This document shows, piece by piece, positions 26,662 through 34,555 of a stretch of DNA of 64,000 nt. Each line of letters opens with the position of its first letter. Positions within the stretch are counted from its first letter, which is position 1. This stretch comes from Lentzea alba. Its GTDB lineage: Bacteria > Actinomycetota > Actinomycetes > Mycobacteriales > Pseudonocardiaceae. The translations under genes and the position numbers were made by a program. The notes beneath the pieces are model-generated. The model did not search any database and was not told the origin of the DNA. It saw only the letters and a list, made by a program, of their open reading frames with translations. The stretch spans positions 340,965 through 404,964 of the forward strand of contig NZ_JAAMPJ010000005.1 of the NCBI RefSeq assembly GCF_011067745.1, read 5' to 3'.

Positions 26662-26703
26662 GAGACGCCGCCGCCCTCCACAGCCACAAGGGAGCGCGTG
26701 CAC

Positions 26704-28707
26704 GTGGAACACCGCAGATGGCGCACAGCCGCAGTCGCCGCCCTCATCACAGCAGCCTTCATCACGCCCAAAGCACAGGCCGCGGAAAAGCCAGCCCTCG
26801 CCCTCACACCGCCGATGGGCTTCAACAACTGGAACACCACGCACTGCCGCAACGACTTCAACGAAGACATGGTCAAGGGCATCGCCGACATCTTCGTGAC
26901 CAAGGGCCTGAAGGACGCGGGCTACGAGTACGTCAACATCGACGACTGCTGGGCCCTCCCTGAACGCAACGCCCAGGGCGACCTCGTCCCCCACCCGGTC
27001 CGCTTTCCCCACGGCATCAAGGCCGTCGCCGACTACGTGCACGCCAAGGGCCTCAAGTTCGGCATCTACACCAGCGCCGGCACCAAGACCTGCAACAAGG
27101 ACGGCGGCTTCCCGGGCGGCCTCGACCACGAGGAGCAGGACGCCAGGCTGTTCGCGAGCTGGGGCGTCGACTACCTCAAGTACGACAACTGCAACAACCA
27201 GGGTGTCGACGCCAAACTCCGCTACACCAAGATGCGCGACGCACTCAACGCCACCGGCCGCGAGATCGTGTTCAGCCTCTGCGAATGGGGCCAGAACAAG
27301 CCGTGGGAGTGGGCGAAGGACGTCGGCCACCTGTGGCGCACCACCGGCGACATCAGCGACAACTGGAACTCCATGGTGTCGATCGCCAAGCGCAACATGG
27401 AACTCGCCGACCACGCCGGCCCCGGCCACTGGAACGACCCGGACATGCTGGAGGTCGGCAACGGCGGCATGACGGACCTCGAGTACCGCAGCCACTTCAG
27501 CCTCTGGTCGATCATGGCCGCACCGCTGCTGATCGGCGCCGACCTGCGCAAGGTCACGCCGGAGACGTTCGAGATCCTGGAGAACCGCGAGGTCATCGCC
27601 GTCAACCAGGACAAGCTCGGCGTGCAGGGCAAGGTGATCCGCAACGAGGGCGGCAACCACGTCCTCGTCAAGCCGCTCAGCAACGGCGACAAGGCCGTGT
27701 TGCTGTTCAACGAGAACGACAGCGCCGCCGACATGTCCGTGACCGCCCAGGAACTCGGCCTCACGAAGGCCGGCGGCTACCGGGTCCGCGACCTCTGGGC
27801 CAAGACCACCACGCACTCCGCCGGCGAGATCAGTGCCGCACTCCCGCCGCACGGCAGCGCCATGTTCCGCGTCAGCGCGGCGAAGGACTGGTACCGCTAC
27901 CCGCCCGCCATCACCACGGCCGCGAACGGCGAGGTCCTCTATCCCGGCGCACTGCCGATCGTGCAACCCGGCAGGTCCGTCACCTACACGACCTCGGTGA
28001 GCAACGCCGGCCGTCTGCCGATCGCCCTGGTCCAGGCCACTCTCCAGGTCCCGCAGGGCTGGACCGCGAAAGCCACCACGACCAGCTTCAAAGCGATCCT
28101 GCCCGGCGAGAAGTCGTTCAGAACGACCTGGCAGGTGACCGTCCCGGACACCGCCGCACCAGGCCGGTTCCCGATCAACGCGAGCTTCACCTTCCACAGC
28201 CCGCACGAGAACAACCCGGTGACGAGGCAGTACTCCACCGAGGCACTGGTCCCCGGCGCGGCACCGAAGGGAGAGCTGTTCGTCAGCGACCTGAAGTGGC
28301 TGCGCAGCGCCAACGGCCACGGCCCGGTCGAGGTCGACACCACCAACGGCGAGGCCAAACAGGGCGACGGCGGCCCGATCACCATCCGCGGCAAGGTGTT
28401 CGCGAAGGGCCTCGGCACGCACGCCCCCGCGCACGTCGAGTACTACACCGGCGGCAACTGCTCGAAGGTCACCGCGACCATCGGCATCGACGACAAGAAG
28501 GTCAACCCGCTGAGCCTCGTCAGCTACGAGGTGTGGGCCGACAACAGGATGGTCTACGACAGCGGACCGGTCAGCGGCATGGACGCCGCGAAGTCGTTGG
28601 AGGCCACCATCTCCCAGGCGACCGTCACCCGCCTGATCGTGAAGGACGGCGGCAACGGCAAGTCCTACGACCACGCCGACTGGGGTGACCTGAAGATCAC
28701 CTGCTAG
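26704..28707 (+). CDS. Secreted GH27 alpha-galactosidase with NEW3-like and NPCBM domains
   Basis: A 667-residue secreted enzyme. GTG 26704 was chosen (AAGGGAG nine bases upstream); a GTG at 26698 is too close to that site. Signal peptide about residues 1-26, ending AQA. GH27 barrel about 30-400: LTPPMGFNNWN, nucleophile D161 in YLKYDNC, and the acid/base position D216 in RTTGDISDNW, followed by GHWNDPDMLEVGNGG. A Greek-key domain follows, then a NEW3-type bacterial Ig-like domain (about 400-510; PGRSVTYTTSVSNAGRLPI) and a C-terminal NPCBM module (about 525-667; FAKGLGTHAPAHVEY). It hydrolyses terminal alpha-galactosides (galactomannan, raffinose sugars) or beta-L-arabinopyranosides. Convergent with a TetR gene; the two stops share CTAG. 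Confidence 0.95.
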   Translation: MEHRRWRTAAVAALITAAFITPKAQAAEKPALALTPPMGFNNWNTTHCRNDFNEDMVKGIADIFVTKGLKDAGYEYVNIDDCWALPERNAQGDLVPHPVRFPHGIKAVADYVHAKGLKFGIYTSAGTKTCNKDGGFPGGLDHEEQDARLFASWGVDYLKYDNCNNQGVDAKLRYTKMRDALNATGREIVFSLCEWGQNKPWEWAKDVGHLWRTTGDISDNWNSMVSIAKRNMELADHAGPGHWNDPDMLEVGNGGMTDLEYRSHFSLWSIMAAPLLIGADLRKVTPETFEILENREVIAVNQDKLGVQGKVIRNEGGNHVLVKPLSNGDKAVLLFNENDSAADMSVTAQELGLTKAGGYRVRDLWAKTTTHSAGEISAALPPHGSAMFRVSAAKDWYRYPPAITTAANGEVLYPGALPIVQPGRSVTYTTSVSNAGRLPIALVQATLQVPQGWTAKATTTSFKAILPGEKSFRTTWQVTVPDTAAPGRFPINASFTFHSPHENNPVTRQYSTEALVPGAAPKGELFVSDLKWLRSANGHGPVEVDTTNGEAKQGDGGPITIRGKVFAKGLGTHAPAHVEYYTGGNCSKVTATIGIDDKKVNPLSLVSYEVWADNRMVYDSGPVSGMDAAKSLEATISQATVTRLIVKDGGNGKSYDHADWGDLKITC

Positions 28708-29333
28708 TCCGGCCGGTACCGCTCCAACGCCGCGATCATGAGTTCGAGCCCGAACTCGAACTCGTGATCGTGGTCGTAGGTGCCCAGCTCGTCCAGCACC
28801 TCGGCGGACAACGGAAACGCCGACGTGTCAACGTCTTCGTACGGCGACAGCGCGATCCCGCCGAGCTCCGGCGAGGTCGCGACCTCCCTCATCAACGTGC
28901 CGAGCAGGTAGGACACCATCGCCCGCATCATCCCGACGGCGATCTTGCCCCGGAAACCCGCCCGCTCGAAGTTCCTCAGCGCGACCTCGATCGTCCGGAA
29001 CCCGGCCTCGGTGCTCAGCCGTCGCGTCGACAGCAGCACGAACGCCCGCGGGTGCGCCCGCGCCAGCTCACGAATCGCCCGCGCGTGCGCCCGGAAGTGA
29101 TCACGCCAGTCGTCGCTGTCGACGTGGTACGGCCGCGCCTGCGCCATGATCCGCTCGGCGGCGAGGTCGACCAGCACTGCCTTGTTCGGCACGTGGTTGT
29201 ACAACGACATCGTGCCCGCGCCCAGTTCGGCGGCGAGGCGCCTCATCGAGACTGCCTCCACGCCCTCGCGTTCGATCAACCGCACGGCCGCATCCACGAT
29301 GCGGTCGCGGGTCAGCGGTTCACGTGAGGACAC
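28704..29333 (-). CDS. TetR/AcrR family transcriptional regulator
   Basis: A 209-residue regulator. The HTH is RDRIVDAAVRLIEREGVEAV..MRRLAAELGAGTMSLYNHVPNK (about 8-55), the form seen in TetR-class proteins that end with a TetR_C-type ligand domain. GTG start at 29333. It is divergent from a SnoaL-like gene with 68 bp between, and that gap holds a perfect 15-bp palindrome. Most such regulators repress the divergent gene and themselves; the ligand is unknown. Confidence 0.93.
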   Translation of the reverse strand: MSSREPLTRDRIVDAAVRLIEREGVEAVSMRRLAAELGAGTMSLYNHVPNKAVLVDLAAERIMAQARPYHVDSDDWRDHFRAHARAIRELARAHPRAFVLLSTRRLSTEAGFRTIEVALRNFERAGFRGKIAVGMMRAMVSYLLGTLMREVATSPELGGIALSPYEDVDTSAFPLSAEVLDELGTYDHDHEFEFGLELMIAALERYRPD

Positions 29334-29370
29334 TGGCGGAGACCATACGACGTGGAGTAACTTCCCTGCG

Positions 29371-29385
29371 ACGTACGGCGTACGT
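29371..29385. promoter_or_regulatory. TetR operator candidate
   Basis: ACGTACGGCGTACGT is a perfect inverted repeat (7-bp arms around one base) between the divergent TetR and SnoaL-like genes, 17 bp before the latter's ATG and overlapping its likely leader, so bound repressor would block transcription. Confidence 0.7.
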
Positions 29386-29401
29386 AGGAGGGTCGGCCGG
29401 C

Positions 29402-29854
29402 ATGACCGAGTCCAAGGCGCTCAGAGCGCTGCGCGAGGCGATCGTCCTGGAACACCTGGAATGCCAGAACGACTTCGACTTCGACACCTCCCTGAACGCG
29501 TTTCCGCACCCGCGGTACGAGATCATGGCGTCCGGTCAGGTGCTGGACGGCGTGGACGAGGTCCGCGCGTACTGGCAGCGCACCCGCGCGACGTTCCCGG
29601 ACCAGCACAACAAGGTCATCGAGATCCACCACGCCGATGACGCGGTGGTCGTCGAGTTCGAACTGCAGGGAACCCACCTGGGCAGCCTCCTCGGTGAACC
29701 ACCGACGAACAAGACCTTCAAGGTCAGGATGGTGGCTTTCTTCCTGTTCGAGAAGGATGTCCTGATCTGCGAACGGGTGTACGGCGACAGCGCGACGGTC
29801 ATGCAGCAGCTCGGCCTGCTCAACGCTCCCGACGAGTACGCCGGGCCTTACTGA
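29402..29854 (+). CDS. SnoaL-like/NTF2-fold protein
   Basis: A 150-residue protein with the alpha+beta NTF2/SnoaL pattern: an N-terminal helix, then FPHPRYEIMASGQVLDGVDEV, ...AYWQRTRATFPD, and beta strands (AVVVEFELQGTHLGSL, FKVRMVAFFLFEKDVLICERVYGD). Proteins of this fold act as ester cyclases, epoxide hydrolases or small-molecule isomerases. ATG 29402 was chosen: GGAGG lies 11 bases upstream. It is under the palindrome described above and divergent from the TetR gene, so it is probably the main target of that repressor. Substrate unknown. Confidence 0.85.
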   Translation: MTESKALRALREAIVLEHLECQNDFDFDTSLNAFPHPRYEIMASGQVLDGVDEVRAYWQRTRATFPDQHNKVIEIHHADDAVVVEFELQGTHLGSLLGEPPTNKTFKVRMVAFFLFEKDVLICERVYGDSATVMQQLGLLNAPDEYAGPY

Positions 29855-30750
29855 AACACCACTCTCACCTCGCCGACGACCTGACCGCCGCCCAGCACCG
29901 GCACGGACAGGTGTTCCTTGGCCGGTGACACGTCGAATCCCAGCGCCGCCAACGCCGTGAGCCCGATCGCCGTGGTGGCACGGGGATTTCCGTCCAGCAC
30001 CTTCACCGCGACCGCGTGCCCGGCCGCCGTGGCCAGCACCAGCACCCCCTCCGCGCCGCCCTTGGCCACCACTCCCGGCAGCAGCTGCATGATCACGGTG
30101 TTCACGTGCCCGGTGCCGCCCACGTACTCGGGATACTTGCGCATCGCGCCGGCAACCGGTGTGCGCACCAGGCCCTGCATCGCGCGCGCCAAGCCGTGCA
30201 ACGACAACCCGAACACGGGCGCTCCACAGCCGTCGACCGCAACGTGCGCAACGGACTCGCCGGACAAATCCTCCACCGTCCGCAACACCAGCTGCTGCAA
30301 CGGATGCGCCGGTTCCAAATAGGTCTGGGTGGGCCACCGCGCCGCGACACACGCCGCGAGCATCGCCGCGTGCTTGCCGGAACAGTTCATCCGCACCCGA
30401 GACGGTTCCGTCAGACGTTGCCGCGTCTCGTCGTCCTCCGGCCAGGAAGCCGGGCAGCGCAGCAACCCCACCGGCAACCCGCCGAGCAGCTGCATCACCA
30501 GTTCGACGTGCCGGTTCTCCCCCGTGTGCGACCCGGCCGCGATCGCCAGCGCGGGCCCCGCGAGCGGCGCCCCGGCGGACAGGCACGCCAGCGCCTGGAA
30601 CGGTTTCAGGCACGACCGCGGCAGCACCGGATCTCCCACCGCGCCAACGGACACGCCCACGTCACCGGACGGCAGCAGCCCGACGACGCTGCCGTGGTGC
30701 AGGCTCTCCACGAAACCGTTCCGCGTGACCTCAGCGAGCAGTGCGGGCAC
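29848..30750 (-). CDS. Asparaginase II family protein
   Basis: A 300-residue member of the Asparaginase_II family (Rhizobium etli-type, unrelated to E. coli AnsB). Marks: EVTRNGFVESLHHGSVV (5-21), PRSCLKPFQAL with the SxxK pair of the active site (about 45-53), GSHTGE (about 73-78), and MNCSGKHAAMLAAC (about 121-134). It hydrolyses L-asparagine to aspartate and ammonia. It is the last gene of a four-gene operon, overlapping the upstream permease gene by 20 bases, which ties it to uptake of Asn/Asp/Glu-type amino acids. The 7-base overlap with the SnoaL-like gene at the 3' end is convergent. Confidence 0.92.
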   Translation of the reverse strand: MPALLAEVTRNGFVESLHHGSVVGLLPSGDVGVSVGAVGDPVLPRSCLKPFQALACLSAGAPLAGPALAIAAGSHTGENRHVELVMQLLGGLPVGLLRCPASWPEDDETRQRLTEPSRVRMNCSGKHAAMLAACVAARWPTQTYLEPAHPLQQLVLRTVEDLSGESVAHVAVDGCGAPVFGLSLHGLARAMQGLVRTPVAGAMRKYPEYVGGTGHVNTVIMQLLPGVVAKGGAEGVLVLATAAGHAVAVKVLDGNPRATTAIGLTALAALGFDVSPAKEHLSVPVLGGGQVVGEVRVVFQ

Positions 30751-31498
30751 GAGATGCCTCCAGGCGGTGGGCCAGCCGGGACAGCGCCAGGTTGACCACC
30801 AGGTAGATGAACGCCACGACGATGAAGGTCTGGATCAGCAGACCGTTGTAGTTCGCGAGCACCCGCCCGTTGAACAACAACTCCGTGTAGGACACGACAT
30901 ATCCCAGCGAAGTGTCCTTCAACAGGCTGACGGCCTGCGTGACCAGCAACGGCGTCATGTGCCGGACCGCCTGTGGCAGCACCACGAACCGTGTCACCAC
31001 GCCGTGCGCCATGCCCAACGACAGCCCCGCCTCGCGTTGCCCCGGATCAACGGACTCCACGCCCGCCCGGAAGATCACCGCGTAGGACGCCGCGTGCGAC
31101 AACGCCAGCGGCACCACGAGTTTCCAGAACAGCGGCAGGTTCACGCCGAACGACGGCAGCACGAACAGCATCACGTACACCAGCAGCAGCACCGGGACCG
31201 TGCGCATGACCTCGGCGTAGGCGCGGGTGAACCGGTTGGGCCGCAACGCGAGCAGCAACCCTCCCGCCATCGCCAGCACCCCCGTCGCGAACGCCGCCAC
31301 CACCGTCGACCACAGGCCTCCGAGCAGATAACGCCACACCGGCCAGGTCAGATACGGCCGCCAGCGAACCGGGTCCAGCTGGCCACCGGCGGCGAACTGC
31401 CGCAATCCCAGCGCCAGCAGACCCGCCAGCACGACGACGGACACCACCGAGACCCAGAAGACTCGGCGGCGGAAACGGGGACCGGGAGCGTCGAACAT
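30731..31498 (-). CDS. Amino-acid ABC transporter permease (HisM/GlnP family), second subunit
   Basis: A 255-residue permease with about six membrane helices. The N-terminus MFDAPGPRFRRRVFW is followed by a long first helix; the EAA loop (QREAGLSLGMAHGVVTRFVVLPQA, about 155-180) contacts the ATPase. It belongs to the polar amino-acid (glutamate/histidine) class. ATG 31498 overlaps the stop of the first permease (ATGA). Its partner subunit and binding protein are upstream on the same strand. Confidence 0.93.
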   Translation of the reverse strand: MFDAPGPRFRRRVFWVSVVSVVVLAGLLALGLRQFAAGGQLDPVRWRPYLTWPVWRYLLGGLWSTVVAAFATGVLAMAGGLLLALRPNRFTRAYAEVMRTVPVLLLVYVMLFVLPSFGVNLPLFWKLVVPLALSHAASYAVIFRAGVESVDPGQREAGLSLGMAHGVVTRFVVLPQAVRHMTPLLVTQAVSLLKDTSLGYVVSYTELLFNGRVLANYNGLLIQTFIVVAFIYLVVNLALSRLAHRLEASRARTAR

Positions 31499-32112
31499 CA
31501 GGCCAACCGCCGTTCCAGCACCCGTGCCCCGAACCCGATCCCCGCGGCCATCACCAGATAACAGAGGCCGACACCGGTGAAGACCAGCAACGGCTGGGCC
31601 AGCTCCAGGTTGATCCGTTGCGCCGCACGGGTCATGTCCACCACCCCGACGACACCGGCCAGTGCCGTCGCCATCGTCAACGCGATCGCGATGTTCGCCA
31701 ACGGCTGCACAACGCGTCTGGCAGCCTGCGGCAGGATCACGTGCCGCAACGTTTGCCGGAACGACAGCCCCAACGCCCGTGCAGCCTCGCCCTGCCCGGC
31801 AGCCACCGAGTTCACGCCCGACCGCAGCGCTTCCGCGACGAAAGCGGCCTCGTACAGCGCGATCGCCGTGAAGGCCGTCCAGAACAACGGCATCTTCACG
31901 CCGACCTCGGGCAGCCCGAACACGAACAGCACCAGCCAGGCCAGCAACGGGATGTTGCGCCACACCTCGACGTAGACCGCGCCGACCCCGCGCAGCAGCG
32001 GCACCGGCACGATCCTCAGAACCGCGACCAGGAGTCCGGCGAGCAGAGCTCCGGCGAACGACAGCAGGGTCAGGGCGACGGTGTTCAGAAAGCCTTCGAG
32101 GACCAGGCTCAT
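31498..32112 (-). CDS. Amino-acid ABC transporter permease (HisQ/GlnP family), first subunit
   Basis: A 204-residue permease with five predicted helices. N-terminal MSLVLEGFLNTVALTLLSFAG is the usual start of polar amino-acid permeases. The EAA loop reads GEAARALGLSFRQTLRHVILPQA (about 112-136). ATG 32112 overlaps the stop of the binding-protein gene (ATGA), a coupled arrangement. With the second permease it should form the membrane channel. Confidence 0.93.
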   Translation of the reverse strand: MSLVLEGFLNTVALTLLSFAGALLAGLLVAVLRIVPVPLLRGVGAVYVEVWRNIPLLAWLVLFVFGLPEVGVKMPLFWTAFTAIALYEAAFVAEALRSGVNSVAAGQGEAARALGLSFRQTLRHVILPQAARRVVQPLANIAIALTMATALAGVVGVVDMTRAAQRINLELAQPLLVFTGVGLCYLVMAAGIGFGARVLERRLA

Positions 32113-32987
32113 GAGGCGATCGCGGGTGGTGCCGGCGCGTCGCCGGTGACCACCGTGCCGATCGTCTGCTTCCAGACGTCCTGCCACAGCCCCGACTTGC
32201 CGATTTCCCTCAGCCAGTCGTTCACGAACTTCGTGAACTCCGCGTCGCCGTGCTTGATGCCGATGCCGTACGGGTCCTCGGTGAACGGCTCGCCGACCAG
32301 CTGGAGTTCGCTGTCCTTCGACGCGTCGGCGACCAGGATCGCCTGGTCCTGCACGTAAGCGTCACCACGGCTCTGCTTCAACGCGGTCACGCACTCGGGA
32401 TCCGAGCCGAACTCGACGATCTTCGCGGTGGGCGCGGCGTCGCGGACCGCCTTCACCCCAGGGGTGTTCGCGCCGACGATCACCGTTTTGCCTGCCAGGT
32501 CAGCGGGTTTCGCGATGCCGGAGGTGCCCTTGCGCACGGCGATGGCCTGGCCGGACTCGTAGTACGGGCCGGCGAACGAGACGCGCTCCTCACGGGCGGG
32601 CGTGATCGTGTAGGTCTGCAGGATCACGTCCACTGTTCCGTTGGCCAGCAACGGTTCGCGGGTCTCCGAGGTCGCGGACAACAGCTCCGTCGAAGGCTTG
32701 CCGACGATGTACTGCGCCAACAGCTTGCCGAGGTAGGCGTCGAACCCCGTGAGCTCGCCGCTGATCGGGTCGAGCTGGGACAGCAGCGGCGCGTCCTGAG
32801 AGCCGCCGATCAGCAGCTTGCCGCGTTTCTTGATGCGGTCGACGGCCGAGCCGGGGGTCACCTGACCTGTGTAGACAGGAGCTTTGGCGAGCAACGTGTC
32901 GATCTTGCTGCCGCCTGGCACCGCGTCCGAGCCGCCGGAACACCCGGCCACGAAGAGCAACACCGCTGCTACGAACAGTCTCCCCAT
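32109..32987 (-). CDS. Polar amino-acid ABC transporter substrate-binding lipoprotein
   Basis: A 292-residue lipoprotein. The lipobox FVAGC places the lipidated C16. The mature part is a family 3 periplasmic binding protein fold (GKLLIGGSQDAPLLSQLDPISGELTGFDAYLGKLLAQY, VDVILQTYTITPAREERVSFAGPY, AVRKGTSGIAKPADLAGKTV), typical of glutamate/glutamine/aspartate receptors. It starts the operon binding protein - permease - permease - asparaginase II. No ATP-binding subunit gene is present in the operon or on either side, so the ATPase must be shared or located elsewhere. Confidence 0.93.
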   Translation of the reverse strand: MGRLFVAAVLLFVAGCSGGSDAVPGGSKIDTLLAKAPVYTGQVTPGSAVDRIKKRGKLLIGGSQDAPLLSQLDPISGELTGFDAYLGKLLAQYIVGKPSTELLSATSETREPLLANGTVDVILQTYTITPAREERVSFAGPYYESGQAIAVRKGTSGIAKPADLAGKTVIVGANTPGVKAVRDAAPTAKIVEFGSDPECVTALKQSRGDAYVQDQAILVADASKDSELQLVGEPFTEDPYGIGIKHGDAEFTKFVNDWLREIGKSGLWQDVWKQTIGTVVTGDAPAPPAIAS

Positions 32988-33032
32988 ACGGCGAAGCTAC
33001 TGATCGCGATCAATCAGGCACAAGATACGACA

Positions 33033-33064
33033 AAGCCGCTTGTCCGATAGTGGACAGGCGGCTT
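33033..33064 (-). terminator. Terminator after cspA
   Basis: AAGCCGCTTGTCC pairs with GGACAGGCGGCTT (13-bp stem with one G-U pair, six-base loop). On the minus strand it lies 30 bp downstream of the cspA stop, followed by CTTTGTCG, and separates cspA from the transporter operon. Confidence 0.75.
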
Positions 33065-33093
33065 GTCTAGATCAGATGCTGATCAGTTCAGAC

Positions 33094-33300
33094 TCAGACG
33101 GCGCGAACGCCCTGGGCCTGCGGGCCCTTCTGGCCCTGACCGATCTCGAACTCGACCCGCTGGTTCTCCTCGAGAGCCTTGTAGCCGTTCATCTGGATCT
33201 CGGAGTAGTGGACGAACACGTCGGCGCCACCGTTGTCAGGGGAGATGAAGCCGAAGCCCTTCTCCGCGTTGAACCACTTGACGGTGCCCTGTACTGCCAT
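33094..33300 (-). CDS. cspA: Cold-shock protein CspA
   Basis: A 68-residue OB-fold protein. RNP1 is KGFGFI (14-19) and RNP2 is VFVHY (28-32); it binds single-stranded RNA/DNA and acts as an RNA chaperone. AGAGGAGAAG lies seven bases before the ATG. An open frame of 70 codons ends 5 bp upstream, and its last codons contain this Shine-Dalgarno. Full length for the family. Confidence 0.97.
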   Translation of the reverse strand: MAVQGTVKWFNAEKGFGFISPDNGGADVFVHYSEIQMNGYKALEENQRVEFEIGQGQKGPQAQGVRAV

Positions 33301-33304
33301 CTTG

Positions 33305-33517
33305 CTACTTCTCCTCTAACAGGTGCCGGATCGCGTTCGCGACCACCGGGTCAAGCCGGAACGGCGACTTCTCCGGAACCTGGAGAACCCTCACGCTCGC
33401 GACCTCGTTTGCGCGAGCGTGGTACCACGAACACGAAAACGTACGACCATGGACAGTCAACCATGGCTCCCCGCTTCCAGTCGAGCCATCATTCGCAGTG
33501 CTACCGTCAGATCCCAA
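33305..33517 (-). CDS. Possible small protein upstream of cspA, 70 residues
   Basis: Not recognised. The frame stops 5 bp before cspA and its final EEK codons form the cspA ribosome-binding site. The second half ([39 protein letters not shown]) reads like a folded protein with G/C-rich third positions; the first 20 residues are low complexity, so the true start may be internal. No clear Shine-Dalgarno. It could instead be the untranslated leader of cspA. Confidence 0.4.
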   Translation of the reverse strand: MGSDGSTANDGSTGSGEPWLTVHGRTFSCSWYHARANEVASVRVLQVPEKSPFRLDPVVANAIRHLLEEK

Positions 33518-33537
33518 ACGACCCTGCGGAGGTCCTC

Positions 33538-33756
33538 GTGCCCGAGCAACCGACGTTGTCGATCAAGGCCGCGACCGCCCCTCAGATCGCCGGCGGCCTG
33601 CACTCGCTCGCTCAGAAACACCTGGCCGCGACCGAGCCGCGGGAGCGCCGCCGGACCGGTGACGTCATCACGAACACCTTCTCCGGGACCACCAGCGAGA
33701 GCGTGATCCAGATCGGCAAGGTGCACGGACAGGTCAACATCGACCGGGGCCGGTAA
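33538..33756 (+). CDS. Small protein with RHIM/BASS-like amyloid signalling motif, 72 residues
   Basis: A 72-residue protein. GTG 33538 has GGAGG five bases upstream. The first ~45 residues are amphipathic (TLSIKAATAPQIAGGLHSLAQKHLAATEPRE). The last ~25 contain NTFSGTTSESVIQIGKVHGQ followed by VNIDRGR. The core V-I-Q-I-G resembles the RHIM core (I/V-Q-I/V-G), and the repeated G-x-V-x-G spacing resembles actinobacterial amyloid signalling motifs (BASS/PP type) that template fibrils between NLR-like receptors and effectors. No partner with the same motif is visible nearby. Divergent from the cspA region; a membrane protein gene follows 31 bp later. The assignment is by eye. Confidence 0.65.
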   Translation: MPEQPTLSIKAATAPQIAGGLHSLAQKHLAATEPRERRRTGDVITNTFSGTTSESVIQIGKVHGQVNIDRGR

Positions 33757-33787
33757 CCTGGAGGGTCGTTGACCCAGGGGGCCGTGT

Positions 33788-34534
33788 TTGACCGGCAGCG
33801 AGAGACTGCTCTTCTTCTTCGTCGGATTGGTGACCACGTTCGTGTTCATCCGCATCAGCGTGCGGTTGATCAGGGCGAAGGTGCGCTGGTGGCCGCGAAA
33901 CATCGTGCACGGCGACACGCACGTGCATCACGTCGTGTTCGGCACGGTGCTGCTGCTCCTGTCCAGCGTCAGCAGCCTCGTCATCCCCGACGACCTGTAC
34001 GGCGCCCGGCTGGCCGCCGCGGCGGGCCTCGGCGTGGGCGCGGCGCTGGTGCTCGACGAGTTCGCGCTGATCCTGCACCTGCGCGACGTGTACTGGATGA
34101 AGGCGGGCCGGCTGTCCGTGGACGCCGTGTTCCTCGCCATCGGCCTGACCGGGACGTTCCTGCTCGGCGCGCGCCCGCTCGGCTACGACGAGGTGCTGCA
34201 GCTCAACCCGGAGACGACGCCGACCGACACGTTCACGCTGAGGTTGATCGCCATCGGCGTGAACCTGTGCTTCGCGATCGTGGCGCTGCTCAAGGGAAAG
34301 ATCTGGACGGGGCTGCTCGGCCTGCTGGTGCCGGTGGTGCCCGCCGTGGGCGCCGTGCGACTGGCACGGCCGGGTTCGCCGTGGGCCCGCTGGCGCTATC
34401 CGGAGGGCTCGCGCAAGCTCGCGCGGGCATACCGCAGGGAGGCGCGGATCCGGCAGCCCATCATCCGCGCCAAGATCGCCGTGCAGGAGTTCATCTCGGG
34501 ACGTCACGACCTGCCGGATCACGACAGGCCGTGA
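33788..34534 (+). CDS. Integral membrane protein of unknown function
   Basis: A 248-residue protein with about five or six hydrophobic segments (about 6-24, 50-66, 75-92, 112-130, 154-170, 175-192) and a long basic C-terminal tail (KLARAYRREARIRQPIIRAKI). The early sequence has several histidines (NIVHGDTHVHHVVFG), which might bind a metal. The start is TTG 33788 with AGGGGG upstream. No family recognised with confidence. Confidence 0.8.
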   Translation: MTGSERLLFFFVGLVTTFVFIRISVRLIRAKVRWWPRNIVHGDTHVHHVVFGTVLLLLSSVSSLVIPDDLYGARLAAAAGLGVGAALVLDEFALILHLRDVYWMKAGRLSVDAVFLAIGLTGTFLLGARPLGYDEVLQLNPETTPTDTFTLRLIAIGVNLCFAIVALLKGKIWTGLLGLLVPVVPAVGAVRLARPGSPWARWRYPEGSRKLARAYRREARIRQPIIRAKIAVQEFISGRHDLPDHDRP

Positions 34535-34555
34535 CGGGGCACGAGCCCCCCGAGA

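Noticed and set aside
24857..26689. 610-codon minus-strand frame opposite the acyl-CoA dehydrogenase
   Set aside because: Antisense shadow, Val/Leu/Asp-rich without motifs.
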